This document shows positions 26,139 to 37,605 of a stretch of DNA of 64,000 bases, piece after piece. The stretch's first letter is position 1. Each line of letters starts with the position of its first letter. Below the pieces are notes generated by a model that did no database searches, had not been told where the DNA came from, and worked only from the letters and a program-made list of their open reading frames with translations. The stretch spans positions 1,550,001 to 1,614,000 of the forward strand of contig JAJGBQ010000004.1 of NCBI GenBank assembly GCA_022457065.1, given 5' to 3'. The stretch is from Curvularia sp. ZM96 (Eukaryota > Ascomycota > Dothideomycetes > Pleosporales > Pleosporaceae). The position numbers and the translations under genes are program-made.

Positions 26139-26909
26139 GCTTATTTTGTTCATACCGTACAGGAGAGGATGTTCGAACCCTAATTCAACAAATACATTAT
26201 TCAAACAAAGATTTCAAGAAAAGAATGACTTGACATACTGAAGCAAAGGATTAATAAAACAGTACGTGCCGTTACACACTACCACACCGTAATACAACTT
26301 ACGTATATAAACCTGGTTTAGCAAAACAACTTCGGAGTAAGTATAGAAGTTAGGCATGAGGAGGATCTCACACCCTGTTCCTATCCAATCTCAACCCAAC
26401 CCCATTCTAGCTTTTCTATAGACGCCTCGCCAAAGTTTCGTACAGCCACTGACCTTCCTACCCTGGTCCTGAACATTCCATGCCACGCCCCTGTGATATT
26501 GTGCGCTTTGCCGCACGATAGCGAAGACGCTAGTATCCACCCAATCCCTAACCTAGTCCCCTTTACACACGGGTCCCTGTGGGGGGTTGCTTCATGCCAG
26601 CGCTTCACCTGCATTGTGGGATTAAGGCGTGCTGTTTTTCTCTCTCTCTCGGAGCTGGAGGTCACGAGGTTTGTGCATAAGCGGAGGAATGAGAGGCAAA
26701 CGCACGGTTGCCCGGGTGCGGGTTGTGGGACTTACTTTGAGAGTATGGTGAGGTGGAGGTTAGTTAGTGTGAGTATAGGTGCATAAAGAGGCTGGGGGTT
26801 GCTCATGGTGTTTTTGTGTTGTTTGTTTGGAGACCAGATTCTCTCCGTACCAGTCGAGTGTATTCTTTACTATCTTCGGATCGTGCACGTTTGGAGGTTT
26901 ACAAGAAAC
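26139..26909. other. Intergenic between utp22 and the carboxylesterase
   Basis: 771 bp. The left part is AT-rich 3'-flank with possible polyadenylation signals (AATAAA-like near 26255). The right part is the esterase promoter, with TC-rich DNA near 26640. Open frames on both strands here lack family features. No gene is called. Confidence 0.45.
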
Positions 26910-28598
26910 ATGATTTGCAATACGTCTTTTGGGTCTTTTGAGGGCAAGGACGGGGATGGCGTGGTGCAATACCGCGGTATTCAATATGGGTGTGTGAAAG
27001 ACCAAATGGCTCCCCCTGAGCTGGTTACTTCGTATGGTCCTAACACGACCAATGCCACGGAGTTTGGGTATGTTGGTCGTGTTTCTAATTTCGTATCCGT
27101 ACTACTTTCATAACGATTACTGAATGGTATTCTCATCACTAACGCGCTGATGCGATAGACCACGCGCACCTGCGATGGATGGCTGCGCTTTCGAGCAATC
27201 TACGCTGATACAATGCGATATTGGTGGCGGCCCCGATGTACCTATGTCGGGAACAGATTGCTTGAACTTAAACGTAACTGTTCCCACTGTCCCGACGCCT
27301 ACATCTGCTGCCCTTCCAGTCATGGTATTCATCCACGGAGGCGGCTTTATTATGGGCGGATCTCACTGGCCACAATATGACCCTTCTCGACTGGTCAAGT
27401 TGTCTGCTGAAAAGGACTTGCCTACTATTGCTGTCAACATCAACTATCGTTTAGGTATATTAGGAAATCTGACGAGCGAAGAGCTGAGACAAGCAGGGTA
27501 TCCTGGAAACAACAGTCTCAGGGATCAACAATGTGCATTGAGGTGGGTGAAAGAGTGCATTGGGGGATTTGGAGGAGATAAGGAAAACGTGACTGTCTTT
27601 GGAGAGAGTGCTGGCGCCGGTAGGTTCCGTCCTTGCTGAGTGTTGAGTCTTTTGTATGAGAGTGGGCTAATGTGAATGCAGTATCGGTGTTGCACCAACT
27701 GGGTGCTGGGGAGCCGTTATTCAAGCGTGCAATCAGTATGTCTGGCACACCGCTCATGCTCAAGCCGCTTTCTCCTTCTGCTGCAGAAGCATCTTACAGC
27801 AGCATCGTACAAGTTCTGGGTCTTGAGAACGCCTCAATGCAGGAGAAGATCAACCGCTTTCTTAGCATCAGTCCTGAGGAACTCGTGGAAAAGACACCGA
27901 TGACCGTCCCCCTCACTCCCTTCCAGGACAACGAAATTCTCCCTCAATCCACTACTTTTTCCGGACTGGAGAGTGGCACACTCTCATCCCTAAGCAACAC
28001 CTGGTGCGAAGAACTACTTGTGGGCTCTTGTGCTCACGATGGCAATGTATTCTTCTTCATGGGCCTGTCCGCTCTCTTTCCAAACGTCGCGACCGCTCTT
28101 ACCTCCTCCTTATCTCGTTCACTGCCTTTATCGGCAGCTCAGGCTGTTCTGTCTGCATATGGTATCGAGGCTTCTACACCCGATGACGAAGCAAGGGATT
28201 CCATTATGGAGTTAGCTACGGAGATCGAATACCGCCTACCTGCGCAGCGCTATGCTGATGCCTTCAAAGGAAAGAGCTGGAAATACAGATTTACTCAAGG
28301 AAATCCTTGGGAAGGGATGTTCAAGGGAAAGAGTACGCATATGCTTGATGCAGCGTTCTTGTTTCAGAATTTCAACGGTTGTATGAATGACGAAGAGAAA
28401 GAGACGGCCAAGAGGTTAGCGAAGGATTTTCTACAGTTTGCACATGGAAAGGCGGGTGCAGAATGGGAAGAGGGCCTGGAAAGAGTTTACGGGAAGGATA
28501 AAGGAGAGGAAAGTAAACTGGAGAAGCTGGCAAAAGACCAGAAGGTGGATTTGGATGAATTGAGCGCAGCATGGGATCTGTTTCTGGGTGGAAAGTGA
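26910..28598 (+). CDS. Type-B carboxylesterase / lipase-like alpha/beta hydrolase
   Basis: Exons 26910..27067, 27159..27619 and 27682..28598 give 511 residues; introns of 91 and 62 bp keep frame. This is an esterase of the cholinesterase-like type-B family. The usual start block is present (SFGSFEGKDGDGVVQYRGIQYG), followed by SGTDCLNLNV. The oxyanion loop is HGGGF, and the nucleophile elbow GESAGA places the catalytic Ser near residue 203. A late His in LQFAHGKAGAEW is the likely triad His. There is no signal peptide from this start, so it looks intracellular. An upstream in-frame stretch is open but hydrophobic and unlike the family. It lies next to the dehydrogenase-P450-hydrolase block and could belong to it; that link is inference. 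Confidence 0.85.
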
Positions 28599-29571
28599 AT
28601 TGTTTTGCCCGAAGTTGAAGTAACAGCAAGAACAAAAGTAGTACTCGCATAGTTTGGTTCTCTTGTGTCAGGCATTGACTGCTTCAAATATCGTACATAG
28701 AACTGTAGAAAGACGCTTTACCTAACCCGGCAGGTAACATGGTAGTAATCCTAGGTAAGCTTTGGAGCTTCCTCAACTTCCTAAGATGCGTCCTCTACAA
28801 AAATTCCGTCACCAAGCTGCTCACATCGCGAAAAAGATATATTCCATACCACCCATCTACTAATTTAGAATGATTGGATGTACGCTGCTAAATAATTCCA
28901 GAATAGCGTTGCTGCTTCGATGATAGCCTGTTCTGCAACACCCGCTATCATGAACTCGCATGGTTTTGCTCTTATTTACAGATTCTGTTTTACCTGTCGA
29001 AGGCTCCACACAGTCGCACCTAACCCCCTTCACCCCGCACCTACCACGTAGCATAGTGAGGGGTAGCTGAGTTTCCCCGCAATAGTGTCAATTGGTCGCA
29101 TGTGGGGTCATCTCTTCACCATTTTCGCGCCTCAGAAAACACAACTGATCCTGCCGTTTCGCATTACCGGGTAACTCAGTGGTTCTGCCACGATGCGGGG
29201 TCACATGTGGTTCTCTTAATGGGAACCAAGGCTGTCCCTTCTCGGCCCTTCCTGTCAACGTGCATGTCATTTTGTCCTGATTTTGCGTTTTTGTTTGAGA
29301 TGCATATTCTGCATAAGACGAATCGGTGCTAAGCTTGACTGGGGATCTTTACACGACGCTTCTTAAGCTGAAAGTGCAAGACACGAACCAAAGACAAGCT
29401 CAATTGGCACAACACTCCTCAAACTGAAAGTCCGGTCCCGAGCATTCAGGCAAAAGAAAACTCACATCACTAAATCACACATATAAACCGGAATTATACG
29501 ACTCCTACCTTTTTATTGACTCGACGAGCGACTACTTAAAAAACAAACCAAACCCCACTCAAGAACCAGCA
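28599..29571. promoter_or_regulatory. Upstream region of the short-chain dehydrogenase
   Basis: 973 bp without a credible gene. A TATAAA element sits at about 29482, some 90 bp before the dehydrogenase start, within CACACATATAAACC. Three G-rich boxes of the form GGGGTCA or GGGGTAG occur at about 29060-29215. The 10-mer GGGTAACTCA at 29169-29178 is also found in the P450/hydrolase promoter. Confidence 0.5.
29169..29178 (+). promoter_or_regulatory. GGGTAACTCA motif, copy 1
   Basis: Read directly; identical to the 10-mer at 32513-32522. The TAACTCA core differs by one base from the bZIP/Gcn4 site TGACTCA. A role is inference. Confidence 0.4.
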
Positions 29572-30489
29572 ATGTCCAAACCAGTGGCCATAGTAACAGG
29601 CGCCGGCTCAGGTATCGGCGAAGCTACCGCAACGCATATGCACAAGCTGGGCTACAAAGTTGTCATTGCCGATATGAATGCTGCGTCGGGCCAACGCGTC
29701 GCCACAGCCCTCGGCCCAGACGCCCTGTTCCACCAAACGGACGTGTCTTCATACGCTTCCCAAGCCCGACTCTTTAAGCGCGCCTATGAATGGGGTGGGA
29801 ATCGCCTCGACTTTTGCCACGCTAATGCAGGTATTGTTGATGCCCAGCCAATCTTTGAGGATATGGGGAACGAAGAGGTGGATGAAGAAGGGTTGGTGAA
29901 GAGGTTGGACACAAAGACTATGGAGGTCAATCTCGAGGCTGTGATTCAAGGATTGTGGCTGTTCAAGTATTACGTGCGGAGGAGTAAAGAGGCTGGTGGT
30001 GGAAAAGGGTATTTTGTTGCCACGAGTAGTGCGGCGGGGTTGTAGTAAGTATTGTTACCTTTCGTTGTGAAAAGTATCAGGGCTTGAGCTGATCATGCGC
30101 AAAATCACAGTTCCCTGACACAAGCTCCTCAATACACGGCTAGTAAATACGGTGTCATTGGACTGGTCCGCGCTGCTGGACCCAACTTCATCAAGGAAAA
30201 TATCACTGTCAATGCCATCTGCCCGGCCTTCATCCCGACGAATCTTCCACCCGCAGAGCTATTAGAGCGCTGGCCCAAGGAACACCTTACCCCATTGTCA
30301 ACTGTAATCAAGGCGATCGATGCCTTTTTGGCGGACTCTGAGTTGACGGGCCAGGTGGTGGAATTATCCCTGGACAACATTTACTTCCGACAACAGGCGG
30401 AGTATGTGAACGAGAGTCAGCGATGGATTGGGCTTCACAGCAATCATATTTGGGACGACGCGTACAAAGACCCACGGGGAAAGTTGTGA
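29572..30489 (+). CDS. Short-chain dehydrogenase/reductase (15-hydroxyprostaglandin-dehydrogenase-like)
   Basis: Exons 29572..30044 and 30111..30489 give 283 residues; the 66-bp intron (GTAAGT...CACAG) splits a Tyr codon. This is a classical SDR that oxidises or reduces alcohol/ketone groups with NAD(P). Visible features are the cofactor loop TGAGSGIG (residues 9-16), an acidic residue after strand 2 (VVIADMN) favouring NAD, the CHANAG motif, the Ser pair of ATSSAAG near 152-153, and the catalytic Tyr166-x3-Lys170 (YTASK). The closest family look is the 15-PGDH-like group. It converges on the P450 gene with 86 bp between stops. The shared upstream motif with the P450/hydrolase pair suggests co-regulation. 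Its substrate is unknown. Confidence 0.88.
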
Positions 30490-30575
30490 TATTGGTTTTG
30501 TTATGCAATTATCTTCAAGTCAAGAAATTACAAAGCAAGTTTGCAACAATCAAAATTTTTCTTTCTTGAAATCAG

Positions 30576-32344
30576 TCAGAAATCCAGCCCTTCTTCCTCA
30601 GCCTTCCTGCTTTCTTCCCGCATGATGCGAGCATGCTTTTCACTTCTCGGACGTATGTCGCATTCGAATGGTTTCGGTACGCTGAAGAAGCCTGGTTCCA
30701 TTTGAGCAGTCACAGGAATTTCCGTGCCGTCTTTGCCTTTCTTCTTCCCAAGGTTGAAGCCCCAGAGGACGCGAGACACGTTGATAAAGAGAGAACGCTC
30801 CGCAACATGGACACCGGGACATGCGCGTCTGCCTGCGCCATAGGAGAAATGGTCGCGTTCCCATGCATCGGCGCTGTTCATGTAGTGTGCTGCTGAGTCG
30901 GTGTGGTTTAGGTACCGCGACGGGTCGAAAGCGCTTGGATTGGACCAGTGATCGGGATCATTATGGATTGCCCTGTTAGGAACGCTTGAATCAGTATCGA
31001 GAAGCTATAACTCAAACCAAGGATTCGGTAGGAATATCAAACCAAGCACTTACCACCAATTTAGAACGACGACACTCCCCTTTGGAATAAACTTCCCCTC
31101 ATACCAATCATCCTCGCTAGTCGCATGCGGCATTCCAAACTTATTGACTGGTCTCCACCTCAGCACCTCCTTAATCACACTCCTCACATACGGCAGGTTT
31201 TTCTCATCCTCCCACCTCGGTAGGCGGTCCGACCCAACCACACGATCCAACTCTTCCTGCGCCCTCTTCTGCGCCTCGGGAAACAGAACCATGGCCAGGA
31301 CAAAGTTATTCAGCGTTGTGCCCGTAGTTTCGGAACCGGCTTCAATCAGTCCGCCACAGGTATACGCAGCAGCCAGATCATCGATACCCGCTTTGGCTGG
31401 ATCATTGAGGTAGAACGTCTTTGTGAAGCAGTTTTTGGCCACGCTGGCGTCAGTCTCCTTTTTCAGCCGGTTCCAGAGATCAAGATAAACAGCGCTATCT
31501 TGTTCGAAGACACGCTGGCCATACGCCCTCCAGTTTTCTAGCAGCGCTTGCGGGACCCAGGTCAGTGAGGGGAAAGATTCGATAGCCCAAGCCCCGAGGG
31601 CAGTCATTTCTGTGAAGCGCTCGAGCACACCGTAGATGCGCTTGATAAGCGGGTCGTCCCAGCTAGGGATCCGATAGCCATAGGTTACGAGCATGATGAC
31701 ACTGGCTGAATAGCGACGGTTGATGTCCATGAAGTCGTCCGGATCCTGTAGGAGCTCTTTGAGCAGAACTTTGCTTTCAAAGTCCTGGACCACCTGGTAG
31801 TTTGTGCTGGTGGATAAGTTCAACAACGCGTGGCTGTGCTTACGGATGCTGCGCCAGCGTGGACCATACTGCATGAAGAGTTGGCGGCGGCCTGCGGATG
31901 CGACGTCCTGGGCTAGAGGGGAGAGGGCCCGCGAAGAATAAATGCCAGATTTCTTGTCCATGAGGTCTTTGACTACTTTGGGCGAGGATAACCAGACGTA
32001 GTCTGTGCCTCCAATCTTCGTGTAAAAGACATCGCCATATTGCGCACGCCAAGAAATGACTTTGCTTCGTACGGCTTCGGTGTCAGTGAAATCGAGGAGC
32101 GATCCGATGAATGGAAGGCCTTTGGGTCCTGGGGGCAGGTGGCGGCGTCGTGGGTCCTTTTGTACAAGTGGATGAGTTATCGTGAATCATGTACAGTGAG
32201 TTCGTCCGCACGTACCTTGATGGCATTCGGGACGATGATGAAGTAAATTGTCAGCAGGATGAAAACCGGTATGGTAGTGACTAAGGCAATTTTGAAATAA
32301 AATGAGCTTGCCCAAGCACTTCCGAGGATAGTTAAAATTGCCAT
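30576..32344 (-). CDS. Cytochrome P450 monooxygenase (microsomal)
   Basis: Exons 32344..32216, 32156..31054 and 30972..30576 give 542 residues; the first intron (60 bp) is phase 0 and the second (81 bp) splits a Trp codon. Residues 1-43 form a long hydrophobic anchor (MAILTILGSAW..., VFILLTIYFIIV). The Pro-rich hinge RRRHLPPGPKGLPFIGSLLD follows. Also visible are the oxygen-binding I-helix AGSETTGTT, the ExxR motif in KEVLRWRP, and the heme loop FSYGAGRRACPG with the ligand Cys near residue 462. It resembles the OrdA-like class of fungal P450s often found in secondary metabolism, but I cannot name its CYP family or substrate. It is divergent from the alpha/beta hydrolase and tail-to-tail with the dehydrogenase. 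Confidence 0.92.
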
Positions 32345-32719
32345 TGTAGAAAGAAGGAGTGAATATTATTGGCAAAATACTCGATACTTGATAATATTTT
32401 CAATACAGACAGGTCCTATTCATATTTCTTTCTTGTTTTCCTGCACCACCGGAGCCACCTTTTTGCCTTCCCCTCTACGTCTGAGTCGCCATGCTACAAC
32501 GACCCGACCGTGGGGTAACTCATGCACCACTCCTCAATGCCCCTGCGTCTTCCCCGCACTGCCCCACAAACCTTATGGCTGATACGCAGAGGACCACTCT
32601 AATCCAACCATACCCACGTTTATAGCAACTATCTTAGTCTCGTTAGCAACAATAGAAAAGTACTTTATACAAGAACAGTTGTTCAAGTTGTGGTCCAATA
32701 ATACCGACTAACAACCAGA
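32345..32719. promoter_or_regulatory. Bidirectional promoter of the P450 and alpha/beta hydrolase
   Basis: 375 bp separate the divergent start codons. It contains GGGTAACTCA at 32513-32522, in common with the dehydrogenase upstream region, plus a G/C-rich run CCGTGGGG beside it. Confidence 0.55.
32513..32522 (+). promoter_or_regulatory. GGGTAACTCA motif, copy 2
   Basis: An exact 10-base match to the copy at 29169-29178, roughly central in the divergent promoter. A regulatory role is inference. Confidence 0.4.
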
Positions 32720-33667
32720 ATGCCACTCGAACGCGACGACTCCTCAGGCCGAACCTACATCGTGCACCCCAACGGCCAACGCACCCACTACGTCCTCGAC
32801 GACTACACCGACCCCTGGAAGTCCAGTGAAACAATCTTAATTCAGCATGGTTTCGGCCGCCATTCCGCATTCTGGTACCACTGGATTCCTGTGCTATCCC
32901 GAAAATACCGTGTCATAAGGCGGGATCTCCGGGGCCACGGACACTCGAGCTATCCTCGCTCACAAAATGCTGCATCAGAAGGCTCTGAGGAGACTGGGGA
33001 AAACCAACGAGAAAAAGGCGACTACATGTATGACGTGGATACAATTGTAGGCGAGATAATTGATACTTTGGATCAGCTAGGACTGGAGAGAGTGCATTTC
33101 CTGGGAGAATCTACGTCTGGGATGCTCGGTGAGATACTCGCAGGGCGGTATCCCGAGCGGCTGTTGAGCTTGACGGTATGTTCGTCGCCAACGCATCTGC
33201 CGCCGCCGGCACTGCGTCTGTTTGCTTTCGATCACAAAGACTGGCCTACGGCGTGTCGGCAGCTGGGTTCGCGCGGATGGGCAGAAGCGCTGGCGCGTAT
33301 ACCGGGTACAGTCCCCGTCTCGGACGCTGGATACTTGCTTTGGTATCTGGAGCAAATATCTGTCAGTGATGGCGAAGGGCTTGCGCAGTATGCAGAATTT
33401 TTGTCGACGCTGGATGCGAGGCCGTGGCTTGCAAAGATTAGAGTGCCGATGCTGATACTGAGTCCGACGCAGAGTGCGGCTGTCAAGGTTGAGGATATGA
33501 AGGCCCTCATGAATACTGTTCAGAAAAGTCAGTTAGTGCTGATTGATGGACCTGGACACGAGATTTATGTCACACAGGCCGAGAAGTGTCAAGAGGCATT
33601 TCTGGGTTTCTTGAAAAGACTGGAGCAGAAAGGAGACACTATAGAGTCAAATCAACGGAATCCGTAA
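32720..33667 (+). CDS. Alpha/beta hydrolase
   Basis: A single exon of 315 residues. The fold's landmarks are in order: the HG oxyanion region in LIQHGFGRHSAFWYHW, the RRDLRGHGHSSYP strand-4 block, and the nucleophile elbow GESTSG with Ser near 131. The C-terminal VPMLILSPTQSAAV block follows, and the His is in DGPGHEIYVT near residue 280. This matches the epoxide-hydrolase/esterase-like superfamily, but without an obvious cap signature I cannot say whether it opens epoxides, esters or lactones. An acidic insert (residues 82-100) is unusual. It is divergent from the P450 and shares its promoter, which suggests they act on the same compound. It has no intron and no secretion signal. Confidence 0.82.
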   Translation: MPLERDDSSGRTYIVHPNGQRTHYVLDDYTDPWKSSETILIQHGFGRHSAFWYHWIPVLSRKYRVIRRDLRGHGHSSYPRSQNAASEGSEETGENQREKGDYMYDVDTIVGEIIDTLDQLGLERVHFLGESTSGMLGEILAGRYPERLLSLTVCSSPTHLPPPALRLFAFDHKDWPTACRQLGSRGWAEALARIPGTVPVSDAGYLLWYLEQISVSDGEGLAQYAEFLSTLDARPWLAKIRVPMLILSPTQSAAVKVEDMKALMNTVQKSQLVLIDGPGHEIYVTQAEKCQEAFLGFLKRLEQKGDTIESNQRNP

Positions 33668-33905
33668 TTTCTGAATTAGGCCGCTTATAATACATCTAAA
33701 GAAATCCAGGCCTTGAACTTTTGCTAGCCCTCGTAGGATCAGAGTTGCCTACCCTTGCAGAAAACGCCGACTATGCAAACATGAGAGTGGTTTTCTCCGC
33801 TATGCTCCGAATATGCCTCATAAAAAAAGTATCATATACAATCCGTGAAAGTGATTACATGAGCTGTCCGTTGCGTATAATAAAAAGACGCTGTGACACT
33901 CAATC
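33668..33905. other. Short convergent intergenic spacer
   Basis: 238 bp of AT-rich 3'-flank between the hydrolase and the carrier stop codons; it must carry both polyadenylation regions. Confidence 0.5.
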
Positions 33906-35249
33906 TTACTGTCGTTCCAATTCTCGTCGCTCATTCATGTCTTGAGCAACTTTCTTGCTGAACTCGTAGCAGCTGATCATTATAGCACAAGCCGGGGCGA
34001 TCTTCAGGCAGCGAGCAGCCCAACCTTTGAAAAGGCCAGGCACACCCTGTTCGCGGTAGATGTGCATCAAGAAACGTGGTATGGTCTTGTCTTCTGGGCG
34101 TGTCGATGTAGCGGCGTCACGGGCTGTCTCTCTCATCTGACGGAAAACTTGCTGGCGTGTCTTTCCGACGTCAAAAGGTGTTGTGACGAAAGCCGCAACC
34201 GCTCCCGACGTAGCACCTGCAACGAAACTATCGAGCAGTGTGTCGCGATGGTTTTCCTGGCTCCTTGATCGGCTTCTTCTTTGTACTCTTTCTTTGCCTT
34301 GGCCCATGCGAAATTCGAGGCCTTCCTCTCTTGCCGCTCTCCTTCCTCTTTGATCAGTCAAGGCGTTCCTTATGGCTTCGTAGCCCCACCAGTAGATGGC
34401 GGAAAAGGGAACATCACGCCAAAGGGTCAATGTGAGTCCTCTCCAAAGACTGAAGGCACCTCGGTCTGCGACCATACTCCTGAGTCCGTCCAGAGTTTCG
34501 CGAAAGTGTCCTGCAGCGGACGCCGGGTGGTTTGCGGCCTGCATCCTTGTCCGGAACATTTCGATTGGACTGACGGCGATGGCAGCGAGGACGCGGGCGG
34601 TAGCTCCAGCTACAAGGGGTATGTATGGATCGGGAACATTGTGTCGAAAGGGCGATGCTTGAGCTGTGCGTAGCCAATCGTAGCCGGCAAAGTAAATGAC
34701 ATTGGCTGGGACGGCCATGACAAGAGTCGGAGACAGCCCCCGCCAAAGTGACCGCGGCCCTTCGTTCTGTGCAATCTTACGCAACCCATCCCACGTGCTA
34801 TTGAAGGTTCTCCGCTCGATCTCTTTTACGGCGCAGTTCAGATCTGCAGGATTGATGGGCGCCATCGTGGGTCCTGCTACGCAGAGAGGCGCCTTGTTAT
34901 TCATCCAAAAGACTTCTCGGCAACATGAGGATATGCCCAAGTTAGGTGGCAGGTCGCGAAACTGTATAAGGGATGGCCCACTGGCTCCGATGGGACGTGG
35001 CGACGGGGTGCTCGGAGCGGTCTCTTGAGACTGTAAGCGCACGCGAACGACATCGAGGGGTGTTACTGCTGGGAGTCAGAAGCGAGTTTTGCGATGAGAG
35101 CACCCGAATGTGCAGGTAGGTAGAGAGGACATACCTAGCAGAGACGTTAGAAGACTGCCGGATACCGCAGACAGCATCTTCTGGCCCAGTGAGACGTGGG
35201 TCGCCTCGCTGTCGTCGGCCTCTTGAGCTCGCGCTGTGGCCGTGGCCAT
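33906..35249 (-). CDS. mtm1: Mitochondrial carrier, Mtm1 / SLC25A39-A40 type
   Basis: Exons 35249..35135 and 35068..33906 give 425 residues; the 66-bp intron (GTATGT...CCCAG) splits an Ala codon. It is an inner-membrane carrier of the family implicated in glutathione import, manganese handling and iron-sulfur metabolism. The three repeat signatures are VTPLDVVRVRLQ (just after the intron), SPIEMFRTRMQ and TPFDVGKTRQQ. Repeat 1 is interrupted by a long loop with CCREVFWMNNKAPLC, whose vicinal cysteines are typical of Mtm1. A polar Arg/Ser-rich loop (QRRSRSRSQ) sits between repeats 2 and 3. The start reads MATATARAQEADDSEATHVS. Without the first exon the protein would lack half of its first repeat, which supports the splice. 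Confidence 0.88.
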
Positions 35250-35857
35250 GGTCGCGGTGGGGAGTGGGCGTGTGTGTATGCGAGGGAGTGTATGTGCCTG
35301 TTGGTCCCAGTCGGTTAGCCGGAGGCCACACAGTCAGACAATTGCAGGCGGCGAATGCGGGCGAGAGGTTCGGCGGGCATAGTCTGTCTGGCGTGGTGAT
35401 GGCGGCGGCCAAGTGGTGACGAGGGCAACAAGACGCTTTGACGCAAGAAAGTTGAATTATCGGATCTACAAGCATTTGGGGCGTCATCGGCCGGCCACGT
35501 GCGGGCCAGGCCTCCGTCCGCCGATTGGTCCGGGGGTTGAAGGGCGCATGGGGCTTATCAGATGGCGGCCGTCATCGTACTGTCAACGCTTCCAGACGCC
35601 CTTCTCTCATACAGCGCCCTTGCAGTCACCACGCCCGCCCTATTTCCGTGAATTTTTTGCCAGCGTGAAGTACGGGCTCTTGGCCGCCTCCCTTGCAAAT
35701 CTCCATCCTAGACCTTTATATAGTGCCTTTGTACTCTTCGCACACCCCGTAATCCTCCGCACCCGCGTACCCACCGTTTGCAGTCCCGTGACCACGTGCG
35801 ACTTCGGATATACCGCATCTAGCCGCTAGCTAACCACCACTCTTGGCCCAGTACACC
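35250..35857. promoter_or_regulatory. Divergent promoter region between mtm1 and the F-box gene
   Basis: 608 bp, GC-rich in the middle (35480-35560). TATATA-like bases occur at about 35718 (CTTTATATAG), 140 bp before the F-box start. No other gene is seen. Confidence 0.45.
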
Positions 35858-37605
35858 ATGGACCCCGGAAACGTGCCCACAAACACAGGCACAAACACAA
35901 ACACCGAGGCCGAGCTCGAGTCGTTCCGCCAGAAATGGAGGGAAGAGGTCACAGCCCGCTCAAAGGGCAAGGCCCCGGCTGCATCTTCAAGCAGGCCCCA
36001 TCCAACCAAGACCCATCCGCCACACGCCCATCCACCGCATGCTCTCTCTCCTAGTCAAGCCCGCAGGCTGAGTCTCGAGGGCGGAGACGAGGTCAACTCT
36101 TACATCTATCACGATCTTGACGAGAGGCAACATGGTCGGAGACTGGATGAAACTAGCGCTCAGACCGCTGCCGCTCTCGCACAAAGCAAGGAACCTACGT
36201 CTGCCCTGGAGCATTATGAGAAGGCTGTAGAAAAAGAGAGTCAAGGTAGCCTGGGTGACAGCCTGGCCCTGTACCGAAAGGCCTTCAAGGTGCGTCGCAA
36301 GCCTGTCACTGTACCTGTCGATTCTGGTCTGACCCGTAGTAGTTGGACTCTGGCGTGCAAGAAGCATACAAAGCAAAGCATTTCCCACCTTCCTATTTCA
36401 AGAAACTCAAAGCACAGCAAGCTGCAGCCTCAGCATCTGCATCTGCATCAACTGCTCCAGCAACAGCACCCGCTTCTAAAACCCAGGATCCCAATCCCTC
36501 TAATGCCTCAGCCACAGTGCCCAATACCGCCCACCACTCCCTACATGGTCTGTCTACTCCCCTACAGACCCTCATCAGCGAATACTCCAAAACCTCGATC
36601 CTGGGAGAGCCTGCACCAACGGACCTTAGCCCCGCCCCACCCTGCCCCATCGCCAGCATTCCCGAGGAAATCATTGTCGAAATCCTGGAGCAGCTCGCCG
36701 TTCAAGACCTAGCCTCTTTCGCCCGCTTATCCCAAGTATGCAAACGCCTCGCATACTTAGTAGTCACCGAGGAGCGAGTCTGGAAGCGTCTGGCCCTGGG
36801 CGAGGAGTACGGCTTCGGGGGTATGCACTTTACGTATGCTTGTGGTATTGGTGGAAAGCCGCTCCCAGACGAGGGCATAGTTCTGGGCACTGCCAACCTT
36901 AATCTCTCAGACTCGGAAGACATGGACCAATTTACTTCGGATCCGGCACCCTCTCCTGCAGTTCTAACACAGCTTTTGGTTCCCACGCCGTACCCAAGCT
37001 ACCGTGCCCTGTTCCGCCAGCGCCCTCGTATCCGCTTCAATGGGTGCTACATCAGCACAGTAAACTACGCGCGGCCCGGCCAAGCTCAGCCTACAACATC
37101 AACTTGGAGCTCCCCTATCCACATTGTCACCTACTTCCGCTACCTGCGCTTCCTCCGCGACGGAACCTGCATCTCCCTCCTGACCACCTCGGAACCCCCA
37201 GATGTAGTACCGTACCTGTACGTCGAGCATCTGCACAAGAACCACCACAACCTCCCCACAGCCCCAATGAAAGATGCCGTCCTCGGCCGCTGGCGTCTCA
37301 GCGGCCCAGAAATCCCTTCGCCACCTGGTTCGAGCCAGGACGCCTTAGAGCTTGGTGAAAAGGAAGGCACCCTGCACATCGAGACGCCTGGTGCGACTCC
37401 AAAGTACATTTACAGAATGGCCCTCAGCTTTGGCAACGCCGGCAAAGGCGCAAGGAACAACAAGCTCACTTGGCAGGGATACTGGAGCTACAATCTCCTC
37501 ACTGATGATTGGGCCGAGTTTGGTCTGAAGAACGATCGCGCCTTTTACTTTAGCAGGGTGAAGAGTTATGGCTTGAGTTGGGACGAGAAGGGTATCAAGG
37601 CCTGA
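35858..37605 (+). CDS. F-box protein, FBXO9 / Pof7 / Hrt3 type
   Basis: Exons 35858..36289 and 36343..37605 give 564 residues; the 53-bp intron (GTGCGT...GTAGTAG) is phase 0. F-box proteins of this group bind Skp1 and deliver substrates to SCF ubiquitin ligases. Visible features are a TPR-like helical pair near residues 115-144 (ALEHYEKAVEKE, GDSLALYRKAFK) continuing across the intron, then an Ala/Ser/Pro linker. The F-box follows (SIPEEIIVEILEQLAVQDL, VCKRLAYLV), then the conserved C-terminal region (RIRFNGCYISTVNYARPG, FRYLRFLRDGTC, LGRWRL, YSYNLLTDDW-like segment). It starts at the ATG at 35858; an upstream TTG is in frame but unlikely. It converges on cct7. Confidence 0.88.

Noticed and set aside
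26160..26190. GTTCGAACCC resembling a tRNA B box
   Set aside because: No A box at the right distance and no cloverleaf can be drawn; it lies in 3'-flank of utp22. No tRNA or rRNA gene was found anywhere in the window.
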